The translations under genes and the position numbers were made by a program. A stretch of DNA of 64,000 nt from Bradyrhizobium tropiciagri (GTDB lineage: Bacteria > Pseudomonadota > Alphaproteobacteria > Rhizobiales > Xanthobacteraceae): NCBI RefSeq assembly GCF_001189845.1, contig NZ_LFLZ01000011.1, positions 113,943 through 177,942 on the forward strand. The letters run 5' to 3'. A model generated the notes under the pieces. The model was not told the DNA's origin. It saw nothing but the letters and a program-made list of their open reading frames with translations, and did no database searches. Shown here one piece after another: positions 33,856-43,109 of the stretch. Numbering within the stretch: position 1 is the stretch's first letter; each line of letters starts with the position of its first letter.

Positions 33856-34932
33856 TCACGTGCTTGCCGGAGCCCGACGCAAGCGCCGCAGGCCGCGGAT
33901 CGCATCGCGCGCCGGCACCTCAAGCACGAAATGCGTACCGATCGACACGGCGACAGTCGTTCCGGCCAGCAGGCCGAAAATCGCCGGGGACCAGATGTCG
34001 AGCGGGCCGAACCTCGCCATGAACGTGATCAGGATGATGAAATGCGTCATATAGATCGAGTAGGAAATCACGCCGAGGAAGTGCATCGGCTTCGATCCAA
34101 GCAGCCGTGAACTGAGCGAATCCTCGCCGGTCCCAGCGAGCACCACGAACGGCCACAGGAACACCGGCATCTGCGGGTTGATCAGCCCGCGATAGGCCAG
34201 CAGCACAATGAGCCCGACGCCGCACCAGATCGCGCCGGAAAATCGCGTGCACACGGCATGAAGCCCGTCACGGCGCTGGAAGCTCGCGAAGGCGAGCCAG
34301 CCCGACACGAATCCGCAGGTTGCCCGCACCACCGGGACCCAGTAGCTCAGCTGGCTTTCCGGAACGCTCAGACCGATGCTACCCTCAAAATAGTAGCGAG
34401 CGAACAGCCAGAAGCCGACAGCGGAGCAAACCACGATGCCGAGAAACCTGGTGGCAACCGTGGACGGTGCGTTCCAGAACAGCAGCACCGGAAATAGTAC
34501 GACATAGCAAAACCACTCGGCCGAGAGCGACCAGGCCGGCGCGTCCCAGTGCATGCCGGTACCGATCACCGGCCACGCATTCAGCATGGTGAGTTGCAAC
34601 GCGAAGTCCAGGGCAGCGCGGCCAGCGGGATAGGTGACTGGATCGACCAAGTACGGCCACACGTAGAGCGCGCCGGCGGAGATCAGGCAGACCACATAAA
34701 GCGGATAGACGCGGGCAATGCGCGCCGTCAGATAGTCTGAAAAGCGGAATGTCTCGCGGCTGTAGACATAGGACAGCGTGAATCCGCTGAGGCAAAAGAA
34801 CAGGTCGACGGCGTTGTGCCACATGAACGCGGCGCCGGCATTGGCGGGAAAGGCATTGTTGAAATGAGCGAGAGCAACGGCCATAGCGGCCGCCCCTCGC
34901 AGCCCGGTCAACGCCCGTAGCTCCTGCCGCAT
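33856..34932 (-). CDS. Acyltransferase 3 family protein (copy 2)
   Basis: A 358-residue membrane protein with about ten hydrophobic helices of the acyltransferase-3 family (O-acetylation of surface sugars). Seen: MRQELRALTGLRGAAAMAVA, ALAHFNNAFP (catalytic His), NAVDLFFCLSGFTLSYVYSR. About half its residues match the gene at 35082, pointing to tandem duplication. Probably modifies lipopolysaccharide or exopolysaccharide. Confidence 0.85.
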   Translation of the reverse strand: MRQELRALTGLRGAAAMAVALAHFNNAFPANAGAAFMWHNAVDLFFCLSGFTLSYVYSRETFRFSDYLTARIARVYPLYVVCLISAGALYVWPYLVDPVTYPAGRAALDFALQLTMLNAWPVIGTGMHWDAPAWSLSAEWFCYVVLFPVLLFWNAPSTVATRFLGIVVCSAVGFWLFARYYFEGSIGLSVPESQLSYWVPVVRATCGFVSGWLAFASFQRRDGLHAVCTRFSGAIWCGVGLIVLLAYRGLINPQMPVFLWPFVVLAGTGEDSLSSRLLGSKPMHFLGVISYSIYMTHFIILITFMARFGPLDIWSPAIFGLLAGTTVAVSIGTHFVLEVPARDAIRGLRRLRRAPAST

Positions 34933-35081
34933 TCCCGCGCCCTTGCTTCGCGGGTTTTCCCGCGTAAGGGCGAGTGCTTACCACCTCTGGTAGCGACCAC
35001 ACAATTAGCGCGATTGCGGTGTCCACTTAAACTTTAGGTGGAGTGGAACCAGCCGTCCGCCGCAACGGAATGCTCTGCCTG

Positions 35082-36155
35082 TCACGCGCTGGTCTGCGCC
35101 GGGCGCAAGCGTTGAAGGCTCCGGACGACATCGCGCGCTGGCCGCTCGAAGAAACTGCCTGCGAAGACGGCAAGGGTTGTACAGGCCAACAGGACGTAGG
35201 TCTGGGCTGACCAAGCATTGGGCAGACCGAACACAGCAAGGTATCCCACGAAGAGGATATAATGCGTCATATAGATCGAGTACGAAATCACGCCCAGAAA
35301 ATGCAGCGGCCTTGATCCCAGCAGACGCGACGTGGCCGATCCCTGGTCGGTCGCGGCAAGGACGACGAATGGATGGATGAACACCAGCGCCTGCGGATTG
35401 AGGAGATCGCGGTATGCCAGGACAACGCCGACGATCAAGATTGACCAAATCAACGCCGAAGCCTGCGTGCAGAAGGTGTAGAGCCCGTCGCGTCGTTCGT
35501 AGCACGCGAAGACGACCCAGCCGGCCGTGAAGCCGAAGACCCCCCGGAGAAGAGCGACCCAATAGCTCCATTGGCTGTTCGCATGGTAGATCTGGGCAGT
35601 GCCGAGGTTGCCATCGTAGTAGCGCACGAAGATGGAGTATGAGGTCGCCGACAGCACCACGATACAGAGCAGCCTCATTGCTGCCGACCTTGCCACCTTC
35701 CGGTAGAGCAACAGCGGGAACAGTACGAGGTAACAGAACCATTCGGAGGATATCGACCACGCCGTCACGTTCCAATGAACGTCGGATCCGATAGGCCAGG
35801 CGTTCAGCATCAAGGCCTGAAGCACGAAGTCCGATATCGCTTCCTTGAGCGGGTAGGTTGTTGGATTGAGCTGTTGCGGCACAACAATGGCTGCGCCGGC
35901 GATGACCGTGGTTAGAAAGTAGAGCGGATAGATCCTGGCGATGCGAGCCGTGAAAAAGCTCGAGAACTGGAAGTCCTCGCGGCGATAGACGTAGGACAGC
36001 GTAAAGCCGCTGAGAACGAAAAACAGATCGACGGCGTTGCCCCACATGAAGGGGGCGTTGGCGTAGCCGGGATAAAATAGCTGAAAGTGAGCAAACGCGA
36101 CGGCCATCGCCGCCACTCCGCGCAACCCAGTCAATGCCCGTAGTTCCGGCCGCAT
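35082..36155 (-). CDS. Acyltransferase 3 family protein (copy 1)
   Basis: A 357-residue multi-helix membrane acyltransferase with MRPELRALTGLRGVAAMAVA, FAHFQLFYPG (catalytic His), NAVDLFFVLSGFTLSYVYRR and SIYMTHYILFVGYLAVFG. Same length and layout as the downstream paralogue, separated by 149 bases. Target molecule unknown. Confidence 0.85.
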   Translation of the reverse strand: MRPELRALTGLRGVAAMAVAFAHFQLFYPGYANAPFMWGNAVDLFFVLSGFTLSYVYRREDFQFSSFFTARIARIYPLYFLTTVIAGAAIVVPQQLNPTTYPLKEAISDFVLQALMLNAWPIGSDVHWNVTAWSISSEWFCYLVLFPLLLYRKVARSAAMRLLCIVVLSATSYSIFVRYYDGNLGTAQIYHANSQWSYWVALLRGVFGFTAGWVVFACYERRDGLYTFCTQASALIWSILIVGVVLAYRDLLNPQALVFIHPFVVLAATDQGSATSRLLGSRPLHFLGVISYSIYMTHYILFVGYLAVFGLPNAWSAQTYVLLACTTLAVFAGSFFERPARDVVRSLQRLRPAQTSA

Positions 36156-36326
36156 TGCCCTGCCCGATTTCTGAACTCCACCCCGTTCGATGGATGCTTA
36201 GCACCGTGGATCGTATCGGGACAGACAGAGCGATTACGGGGAATTCGGGATGATCAGTTAACCAATTGGCGCATGACGCTAGTGGTGATGTTGGCGCGGA
36301 TGGGACGCGGGTGCGCGTCGGACACG

Positions 36327-36550
36327 GCCCGCCTTCGCCCTCCGGGCTTCGGCGTGGCAGCCTTCCCTCACTTCGCTGCGATGGAGTTTTGCTGGCCTGC
36401 CTAGCCGTAGCTCGCGAAGCGAGCGGATTTTGCGGACACAGCCCGCCTTCGCCCTCTGGGCTTCGGCGTGGCAGCCTTCGCTCACTTCGCTACGATGGAG
36501 TTTTGCTGGCTTGCCGAGCCGTAGCTCGCGAAGCGAGCGAAGCTGGTGGG
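36327..36550. repeat. Tandem direct repeat, two 112-base units
   Basis: Units start at 36327 and 36439 with GCCCGCCTTCGCCCTC and share about 100 nearly identical bases (…GGCTTCGGCGTGGCAGCC…, …GCTCGCGAAGCGAGCG). The second unit runs up to the 3' end of tRNA-Tyr. Includes the small palindrome CGCGAAGCGAGCG. Confidence 0.85.
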
Positions 36551-36629
36551 GGAGGCAGGACTCGAACCTGCGAAGCCATGAGGCGGCTGATTTACAGTCA
36601 GCTCCCTTTGCCACTCGGGACACTCCCCC
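36544..36629 (-). tRNA. tRNA-Tyr (anticodon GTA)
   Basis: An 86-base minus-strand tRNA with a long variable arm: acceptor GGGGGAG/CTCCCCC, encoded ACCA, anticodon loop CTGTAAA, T-loop TTCGAGT. The GTA anticodon and class II arm identify Tyr. Confidence 0.95.
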
Positions 36630-36823
36630 GTCCAACAGCATCAGACCGGCCGCGCGAGTGGCGGCGGACCGGGTCATCGAAATGACGCTGATAACCGGCC
36701 GACCCGAAGCGGGTGCGCGGTCGGGCGCGTTTATGGGGGAAGGCGGTCCCCAAAGTCAACCAAGCGGGCCGCCTATTTGGGGGTTAAATTGCCAATATTC
36801 GAGAGCCGTGACACAAGCCTCAC

Positions 36824-37651
36824 ATGAGCGATCGCGACCGCAGACCCAATTTCCGAGGCAAGGGCGGTAAACCCTTCCAAAAAGGGCCGAAATTCGTCCG
36901 CCCGCAGGGCCGACGGGAACGCGAATCCGGTTCCGACGGGCCGGTGATTCTGTACGGCTGGCACACGGTGGCGGCTGCGCTCGCCAACCCGGACCGGCAG
37001 ATCCGCAAGCTTTACCTCACCGAGAACGCGGCGCGGCGGCTCGCCGAGGAAAACATCGCGACCCGCGTCACTCCGGAGATCGTCCGGCCCGGCGACCTCG
37101 ACCGGCGCCTCACCCCCGATGCCGTGCATCAGGGCCTGCTGGCGGAGGCCGATCCCCTGCCCTCGCCCGGCATCGACACGCTGGCGCAGGAGGGCATCGT
37201 GCTGGTGCTCGACCAGATCACCGACCCGCACAATGTCGGCGCGATCCTGCGCTCGGCCGCGGCGTTTGCGGTGAAGGCGATCGTCACCACCGCCCGGCAC
37301 AGCCCGGAGGCGACCGGCGTCTTGGCGAAGTCCGCCTCCGGCGCGCTCGAGTTGGTCCCGATGGTGACGGTGCAGAATCTGGCGCGCGCGCTCAACGAGC
37401 TGAACGAGCACGGCTTCCAGACCGTCGGCCTCGACAGCGAGGGCGCGGAGGATCTCGGCAAGGTTCAACTGCAACAACCGCTCGCGCTGGTGCTCGGCGC
37501 CGAAGGCAAGGGCCTGCGGCAATTGACGCGCGAGACCTGCCGCGTCGTCGCCCGCCTCGACATGCCCGGCGAGATCAAGAGCCTGAACGTGTCGAACGCC
37601 GCGGCGCTCGCGCTCTATATCGGCGCCAGCCGGCTCGGCCTGATGGGTTAG
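36824..37651 (+). CDS. rlmB: 23S rRNA 2'-O-methyltransferase RlmB-like
   Basis: A 275-residue SPOUT methyltransferase of the TrmH/RlmB group, which methylates G2251 of 23S rRNA. After a basic N-terminal extension (residues 1-35), the substrate-binding domain starts at VILYGWHTVAAALAN. The three SPOUT motifs follow: DQITDPHNVGAILRSAAAF, LVLGAEGKGLRQL and LNVSNAAALALYIG. Adjacent to tRNA-Tyr; in many alphaproteobacteria this gene sits among translation genes. Confidence 0.92.
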   Translation: MSDRDRRPNFRGKGGKPFQKGPKFVRPQGRRERESGSDGPVILYGWHTVAAALANPDRQIRKLYLTENAARRLAEENIATRVTPEIVRPGDLDRRLTPDAVHQGLLAEADPLPSPGIDTLAQEGIVLVLDQITDPHNVGAILRSAAAFAVKAIVTTARHSPEATGVLAKSASGALELVPMVTVQNLARALNELNEHGFQTVGLDSEGAEDLGKVQLQQPLALVLGAEGKGLRQLTRETCRVVARLDMPGEIKSLNVSNAAALALYIGASRLGLMG

Positions 37652-37971
37652 CTTGATATCTGGATGGGGCCGCAGCGCCTGATGGGAGCACTTGCGGGCC
37701 GAAGGCGCTTGCGAAGCGGCGCCTGCATGATTTCGGAATATTCGAAATCTACCCCTGATTTGCCCGACGTGTCAAGTCGCCCGGTCGAACGCCGCCGCCG
37801 CCAGCTCCTTTGCATGGGGTTGTTTTCGATATTTTGGCAGCCCGCACCTGCGGCGGTCGCTTGCGGAGGATGCGGCGCGCCTTCCAGCAGCGGCCCGACT
37901 TCAATTGTCAAACGAAGAACGCCCGCTCGCGTCATGCGAACGGGCGTTGCTGGCTTCGACAAATCGCCGGA
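37652..37971. other. Intergenic stretch with a leftward hairpin
   Basis: About 320 bases. A hairpin at 37917-37950 (AACGCCCG...CGGGCGTT), followed on the minus strand by TCTTCGTTTG, may end transcription of the Tyr-rich protein gene. The segment with TGATTTGCCCGACGTGTCAA and GGGGTTGTTTTCGATATTTT resembles intergenic sequence seen repeatedly in bradyrhizobia. The plus-strand frame 37664-37978 is not convincing. Confidence 0.45.
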
Positions 37972-38409
37972 TCAGTAGTAGCGGCGCAGCACCGGATGGC
38001 CGTAGCGGTGCGGCGCGTAGCCGTAGCGATAGCCGTAGTGCGGACGGTAGGGCCGGTAGGAGTGACGGTAACCGTAGTGACGGTAGCCATAGTGGCGATG
38101 ACCGTAATACGGACGGCCATAGCCTTCGCGGTAGTACGGGCGCGGCGCCCAATTGCCCGGGCCGGTGTAGGCCGGTCCCTGGTTGACGTAGTAGTACTGC
38201 TGCGCCGTGTCGGGATAGGCGGCATCCGGGTCGGGCAGCCGTTCGACCGCGCCGTAGCCGCCGTAACCATAGCCGTAGCCACCACAGCCGCCGCAGCCGT
38301 AGTTCACGACGGGCGCGGAATAGCCGCACGGGTTGAAGCCGCACGCCATTGCGGGCGCGGTCACCATGACGGCCACGGCCGCAATCAGTCCTTTGATCAT
38401 CTGACGCAT
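37972..38409 (-). CDS. Secreted Tyr/Gly/His/Arg-rich protein
   Basis: A 145-residue precursor. Signal peptide residues 1-22 (cleavage near AMA-C), Cys-containing Gly/Tyr segment (CGFNPCGYSAP, YGCGGCGGYGYGYG), then RHYGYRHYGYRHSYRPYRP-type repeats. Low-complexity envelope protein of unknown role. ATG 38409 has GGAGAG six bases upstream, deciding against the longer frame to 38574. Confidence 0.75.
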   Translation of the reverse strand: MRQMIKGLIAAVAVMVTAPAMACGFNPCGYSAPVVNYGCGGCGGYGYGYGGYGAVERLPDPDAAYPDTAQQYYYVNQGPAYTGPGNWAPRPYYREGYGRPYYGHRHYGYRHYGYRHSYRPYRPHYGYRYGYAPHRYGHPVLRRYY

Positions 38410-38500
38410 TACTCTCTCCTGCAAATCTTGCCTGTAGGTCTTGTTGTCGTCGCGTAGCTCTTGGTGGCTATGAAGGGCCCTCTGTCCGAGGGCTCCTGAT

Positions 38501-38974
38501 TTAGGGGCCTCTCGGTCGCGGTGGCCGCATCGGCGGGCCCGGCAGCGGCCGCGGCCCATTGAACTGTGGCGCATAGATCACCGGCGGCGGATCGACCGGC
38601 ACGTTGGACTGCGCCGGCAGCGGCGCGGATTGCGCCCCCCACGATTGGTGATAGCTCTCGGCCGGCTGAGGCAGCCGGCGGTTGGCCGGAGGCTCGATCT
38701 CAAGGCGGCCATAACCCGGCATGCGGCCGAGGCTCGGATAATAGTGGCCGACATTCGGCTCGGGACTGATCGGTCGGCCGCCATAGACGGTCGGCACCAG
38801 CGAGTCGTTGCGGGCAAGCCCCATCGCGCTCTCGACCACGGCGTAGGTCGCGTCGACGCCATTGATGATGATGGTCATGCCGGGGCGCACGGGCACGACG
38901 ATGTCGAAGCCGCCGCCGGCCAGTGCCGTCGAGGTCGTCGCAGCCAATATCGCCAGCGCAAGACTTGCGCGCAT
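38501..38974 (-). CDS. Secreted Pro-rich hypothetical protein
   Basis: A 157-residue precursor: signal peptide 1-20 (LALAILAATTSTALA), a compact domain with VVPVRPGMTIIINGVDATYA and VPTVYGGRPISPEPNVGHYY, then a Pro-rich tail (PPVIYAPQFNGPRPLPG). Start at ATG 38974; a GTG two codons earlier is possible. It reads toward the Tyr-rich gene, 91 bases away. Conserved-looking but function unknown. Confidence 0.75.
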   Translation of the reverse strand: MRASLALAILAATTSTALAGGGFDIVVPVRPGMTIIINGVDATYAVVESAMGLARNDSLVPTVYGGRPISPEPNVGHYYPSLGRMPGYGRLEIEPPANRRLPQPAESYHQSWGAQSAPLPAQSNVPVDPPPVIYAPQFNGPRPLPGPPMRPPRPRGP

Positions 38975-39146
38975 GTTCACCCAGCGCCCCGAATTGTTCC
39001 AGCTGCAGCCTAATCCAACGGCTTGGCGGAAGGGTTAAGGGCGCAGGCCAAACTGCCGGTAAGCCTAACGCGTAAGCATCGGCATCCGGTCAATGCGGCC
39101 GAGCGGGATCAGAAATCGTTAACGGCCGCCCGGGCGAGGCGCAGGG

Positions 39147-39839
39147 TCAGGTGAAGGCGTTCTCGATGATCGAGTGGATGCCGATCGCAATCGTGACCGC
39201 GCCGACCGCCATTTGCAGGCCGCGATTGGCCCAGGTCAGCCAGCGCGCCGAGGCCGCAAGCGGCACCGCGATCACGCTCGACAGCACGCCCATGCCGATC
39301 ATCGAGCCGACGCCGAACAGCGCGACATAGCCTAGCCCGATCGCAGGGCTCGGCGCCTGCGACACCGTCAGCACCAACAGCGCCGCCGAGCCCGCCATGC
39401 CGTGCATCAGGCCGACCAGCAGCGTGCGCCAGCGGAAGCCGTGCGCGTGGCTGTGCACGACACTGACATGCGGCCCGGTCTCGCCCGCGTGGCTATGGGC
39501 GTGGAAGTGCGTGGTGTCGCCGTGCGAATGGCTGTGGAAATGCACGCGGTCGCGCCACAGCCGCCACCACACATGCGCGCCGAGACCGACCAGCATGACG
39601 CCGACCGCAGTCTCGATCGGCTGCGAAACCGTTTCGGGGATCGCCCGGCCGAGCAGGATCGCCACGCCGGCAAAGATGAACAGCGTCAGCGTGTGACCGA
39701 GGCCCCAGGTCAGGCCATGCTTGACGATATCACCGACATGGCTGCGGCGCGCCGCGATGCTCGATACCGCCGCGATATGATCCGGCTCCAGCGCATGCTG
39801 CATGCCGAGCAGAAAGCCAAGACTCAAGATTCCGAACAT
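39147..39839 (-). CDS. Nickel/cobalt-type permease (NicO/UreH-like)
   Basis: A 230-residue membrane protein with about six helices. The first helix carries GMQHALEPDHIAAVSS, whose H-x4-D-H is the metal-site signature of NiCoT/UreH/HupE-like permeases. A His-rich central loop (VHFHSHSHGDTTHFHAHSHA) probably binds metal in the periplasm. Likely divalent-metal transport; Ni versus Co cannot be told. ATG 39839 follows GGGGG; a TTG one codon upstream is possible. Confidence 0.8.
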   Translation of the reverse strand: MFGILSLGFLLGMQHALEPDHIAAVSSIAARRSHVGDIVKHGLTWGLGHTLTLFIFAGVAILLGRAIPETVSQPIETAVGVMLVGLGAHVWWRLWRDRVHFHSHSHGDTTHFHAHSHAGETGPHVSVVHSHAHGFRWRTLLVGLMHGMAGSAALLVLTVSQAPSPAIGLGYVALFGVGSMIGMGVLSSVIAVPLAASARWLTWANRGLQMAVGAVTIAIGIHSIIENAFT

Positions 39840-40034
39840 CAATCCCCCGCGCCAGCGTCGACATCAGATCGAACACCGCTGTACATGCAATTCCCGTCAA
39901 ATCCCAATGATCCGGAACGCATCATGCGCGAGAGTTGCGGAACTTCACACTGGTTTGAACGCAGGCCAAGGCCGCGTCGGAACAGGCACGGCGCGGCGAG
40001 ATTAGCCCGTCACAACGACGAGAGGAGACCTTGC

Positions 40035-40469
40035 ATGACACAGCTCAAGATGCGTGGCGCCCTCCTGGGCGCAGCAGCCGTGCTCGCCTCGGTACTGGCC
40101 GGCCCCGCGATGGCGCAACAGACCATCGGTACCGCCGCGCGCTGCTCGAATGCCGACCCGAACGCGCGATGCCAGACCATGGCACCGGGCACCACGCGCA
40201 CCACCTATCATCAACGCACCTATCGGCGGGATCGCGACTGGCAAGGCAGCTACAACCGGTATGACGGCGGCCCCGCCGGCGTCGCGGCCGCCGTGGTCGG
40301 CGGCGCGGTCGGCACGGCGGCTGCGATCGCGACCGCCCCGTTCGGCGGCCCCGACTATTATGGCCGCGCCCCGATGGGCAGCGCGGAATATGTGCGGCAG
40401 AATGGCCTTGTCTGCACCCCCGGCACCTGGTTCCGCGGCAGCGATGGCCGCCAGCACCCCTGCCAATAG
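40035..40469 (+). CDS. Secreted hypothetical protein
   Basis: A 144-residue precursor: signal peptide 1-27 (ends AMA-QQ), a region with two Cys and Thr/Arg/Tyr-rich sequence (TTYHQRTYRRDRDWQGSYN), an Ala/Gly/Val stretch, and a C-terminal segment with two Cys (GLVCTPGTWFRGSDGRQHPC). GAGGAGA precedes the ATG. Conserved in style among bradyrhizobia; role unknown. A terminator follows. Confidence 0.78.
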   Translation: MTQLKMRGALLGAAAVLASVLAGPAMAQQTIGTAARCSNADPNARCQTMAPGTTRTTYHQRTYRRDRDWQGSYNRYDGGPAGVAAAVVGGAVGTAAAIATAPFGGPDYYGRAPMGSAEYVRQNGLVCTPGTWFRGSDGRQHPCQ

Positions 40470-40495
40470 CTCAGGCGTAACGTTGACGGCGCAAC

Positions 40496-40519
40496 AGGCG
40501 GCCTTCGGGCCGCCTTTTT
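40496..40519 (+). terminator. Intrinsic terminator
   Basis: AGGCGGCC-TTCG-GGCCGCCT followed by TTTT; 8-base stem with a stable UUCG tetraloop, 26 bases after the stop of the secreted protein gene. Confidence 0.92.
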
Positions 40520-40631
40520 GCCGCCTGCCGGTGGAAGTGAAAGGGCCGTCGGAGCTGCCGGGTTCTGGCCCCCAGGTTCTGGCTCTGGCCCGCCAAGTCT
40601 GCTATGCGAGCGCGCAAATCATTCCCATGTC

Positions 40632-40706
40632 GCCGGCTTAGCTCAGCGGTAGAGCAGCAGTTTTGTAAACTGAAGGTCGGGGGTTCAATCCCCTCAGCCG
40701 GCACCA
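40632..40706 (+). tRNA. tRNA-Thr (anticodon TGT)
   Basis: A 75-base cloverleaf: acceptor GCCGGCT/AGCCGGC, anticodon loop TTTGTAA, T-loop TTCAATC, encoded ACCA. Confidence 0.95.
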
Positions 40707-40873
40707 GCCCTCCCTCCATGCTAGCCCGTCGCACGCGCCGTCGAACGGCGGTTTGCAGCGCGGTCTGCACGCCTTGGCGTTGGACAACCAGGTCGCGGAG
40801 GCTTGCGCTTACGGAAAACATTCCGCAAAATTGTGGAACAACCAGCCATACGCGGATTTCGGGCAGGTACCGG

Positions 40874-41188
40874 ATGACGGAAAAGCAGCTGCGGGCGAGA
40901 ACTTCTTTGCTGAAGGCAATGCTGTTGGTCTCAGCCCTGCTGATGGGCTACTCGGATCTCATCACCACCAACGAGATATTGCAGCGCGGAATGGGCGAAC
41001 TGAACCCGATCATGCGCTTCACTCAGGAATGGATGGGTGAATGGTGGCTGATTGCCAAGCTGGGCCTGACCTATCTCGTGATGTGGATGCTGTGGCGCGG
41101 CAAGAGCGAACGCCAGATGGCCTATGTGGTCGCCTTCATCGCAACGCCCGTCTACAACAATCTGATCATCCTCGCAGGCTCCAACTGA
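40874..41188 (+). CDS. Small membrane protein (DUF5658-like)
   Basis: A 104-residue protein with three hydrophobic segments: residues 13-30 (AMLLVSALLMGYSDLITTNE), 55-73 (WWLIAKLGLTYLVMWMLW) and 82-100. The first helix has the SDLITTN-like pattern, and the loop GMGELNPIM resembles the N-E-x-N-P-hydrophobic pattern of DUF5658 proteins. The start is ATG 40874; the upstream open frame runs through tRNA-Thr and is artefactual. Confidence 0.7.
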   Translation: MTEKQLRARTSLLKAMLLVSALLMGYSDLITTNEILQRGMGELNPIMRFTQEWMGEWWLIAKLGLTYLVMWMLWRGKSERQMAYVVAFIATPVYNNLIILAGSN

Positions 41189-41386
41189 GCCGGCCTGCGC
41201 TTCGACGCCGGTAACGCCGCCTGGGCCTCATTTGCCGGCACTCTCGATGTTACGGCTATCACATCCCGTTGATATTTGGAAACATGTTCGGCAGGCGCGG
41301 CCGAGGATAGCGTTGGACAAGGCGCCCGAACTCGCCCTACCCTTGGTGCATTGCGACGATAGAGGCTGCCAGGCGCTGTTCTGACG

Positions 41387-41569
41387 ATGGACTGGTCGTA
41401 CTATCTCGTGGGTGCGGCGGTCGTGCTGCTGCTCATCGCCTATCGCCTGCATGGCGGGCTGTTCAGGAAGGATTCGCTGCAGGACGAGAGGCTGAATCGG
41501 CTGATCGATGAACGCATCGAGCGCATGGACCTGAAGCGCGAGAAAAAGTACGACCCGTCCCAGCCATGA
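41387..41569 (+). CDS. Small membrane-anchored protein
   Basis: A 60-residue protein: one N-terminal membrane helix (YYLVGAAVVLLLIAYRL) and a charged helical tail (LQDERLNRLIDERIERMDLK). Probably inner-membrane with cytoplasmic tail. Ribosome binding site weak. Family not recognised. Confidence 0.6.
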   Translation: MDWSYYLVGAAVVLLLIAYRLHGGLFRKDSLQDERLNRLIDERIERMDLKREKKYDPSQP

Positions 41570-42377
41570 AGACTGGGCGGCGATGCCTCGTCGCGTGGAT
41601 CTTCAGTCCAGCGAGATGGACCGCCGGCCACGGCAGCCCCGCCAGCTCGCGGGAGAAAACGGCAGCTCCGCGGACGGCGACGAGAGCTTTGACGCGGGTG
41701 CTCTGGCTGCAGTGTGGTTCTTCGATGCTGCTGCCGACGCGGTCCGCTGCTGCAGATCTCGCGATGATCCCGTGAATGCAGACCGTCCTGCCGCGGATGT
41801 TGCCTTCAAACCGAAATGCCTGGGCATCGAGTCCTCCATCCGGGTTTTTTGCGGCTCACGCCGAGCGTCGTCCCGAGGGCCAGCCGAGCACGTATTTCCG
41901 ATTCACTCAAAGCGCTACGCCTGATTGCCCACGACGTACAGGGGGAGCCGTATTCATCCGGTGTTCCGCACCGGCACGTTCAATCAAGCACAGAGGCCGC
42001 TTCCCAAGGCGCGGGTTGGATCACCCAATGCCGGACGCTCAATTGAACGAGAGACATCATCACGCTTGCGCGCATCACGTCGTGGCGGGCGATCGCGACG
42101 GAGCCCTTGTGGAATCCGTCCCGCAGTGTACGGTTCCGGTGCCTCTACCTCTGGGTACAATGTCAGTACCGTGATCCGCGGCAATTGCACGCCGGAAATT
42201 TGTTTTATGCTTTGCCGCTTCCCGCCACCGCCTTTCCAGCAAAGGCTCCCCGCAATCTGTTGCGCCGAAGACGTGCTGCGATGTGCCGTACTCCGGTGCG
42301 CCGGTCGGCTCTATCACGACTAGCGCAGGGCTGATCGGGCCCGCCCCGGAGAGCCGCCGAATTTTCAGGAGAAGATC
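41570..42377. other. Long stretch without a confident gene
   Basis: About 800 bases. Several overlapping frames of 60-150 codons exist in all directions (41583-41924 and 41776-42174 plus, 42075-42536 minus), but their translations are Arg/Pro/Ala-rich without motifs and none has a convincing start. Possibly old decayed DNA. Confidence 0.45.
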
Positions 42378-42581
42378 TTGCGAACCACCTTTGTTGCCGC
42401 GCTTCTGCTTGCCTATTCGTCGACCGCCTTCGCCTTCCCCGTCCAGTGCACCAGCCAGTTCGGCTACTCGGCCGCGTGCTGCGCGGCTTCCTACAAGCGG
42501 AAGCCGGAAGGCGGGATGGACAATGGCCAGCGCCACGCCGAATTGCAGGCATGTACCGGCAAGCAGAAAAAGACCAGGTGA
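42378..42581 (+). CDS. Small Cys-containing secreted protein 1
   Basis: A 67-residue precursor starting with TTG 42378 after AGGAGA. Signal peptide 1-19 (TFVAALLLAYSSTAFA), mature peptide of about 48 residues with four Cys (QCTS, AACCAAS, QACT). First of four small secreted proteins in a row. Function unknown. Confidence 0.6.
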   Translation: MRTTFVAALLLAYSSTAFAFPVQCTSQFGYSAACCAASYKRKPEGGMDNGQRHAELQACTGKQKKTR

Positions 42582-42723
42582 TCATAGCGGTGTTCAGGCG
42601 CGGCCGTTGCGGCCCGCTCAATCGCAGCAACGTATCGGGCTTTTTCTGACGTTCGCGGTGACGGCACCTGCCGGCACAATGTAAGCATGTAAATTGTAAT
42701 TTTTTCAATCTTAGAGGATATTC

Positions 42724-43101
42724 ATGAAATTGCTTTCGGCTGCCTTTGCCTTGACGATTTTCGCCGGATCGGCCGTTCTCGCTGGATCGGCGCTCGCCGA
42801 GGAGCGCAACGATTCACCGCAGGCGCTGGCCTGTATGAAGAAGTACGGCTTCACGCTCGAACAGTGGCGCGCCTATCAGGTGCCGGCCTCGAAGGCCGGC
42901 CCCTACCGGCTCTGCCGTGACAGCGGCGGCCGGGCCGACGCCGGCAAGGTGAAGGCCAAGTGCCTCGCCCAGGCCGGCGTCACCGCCGCACAGTGGAACG
43001 CGATGAAGGCCAGCGAGTCCCAGGGCATGGCCTACAAGGGCTGCATGGCGGAGAACGGCATCAACGTCACCGTTCGACGCCGCAATGGTTCAAGCTTCTG
43101 A
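42724..43101 (+). CDS. Small Cys-containing secreted protein 2
   Basis: A 125-residue precursor: signal peptide 1-25 (ends ALA-EE), mature chain with four Cys in two related halves: ALACMKKYGFTLEQWRAYQ and KAKCLAQAGVTAAQWNAMK, each an internal repeat around a C-x2-x-G-x-T-x-x-Q-W pattern, then YKGCMAENG. AGAGGA lies upstream in an AT-rich leader. Internal duplication noted; role unknown. Confidence 0.75.
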   Translation: MKLLSAAFALTIFAGSAVLAGSALAEERNDSPQALACMKKYGFTLEQWRAYQVPASKAGPYRLCRDSGGRADAGKVKAKCLAQAGVTAAQWNAMKASESQGMAYKGCMAENGINVTVRRRNGSSF

Positions 43102-43109
43102 AGGCGGCC

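Noticed and set aside
36327..36550. CRISPR array
   Set aside because: Only two long units with no short repeat-spacer periodicity; a tandem duplication.
40604..40873. N-terminal extension of the small membrane protein
   Set aside because: The extra 90 codons read through tRNA-Thr; ATG 40874 is the natural start.
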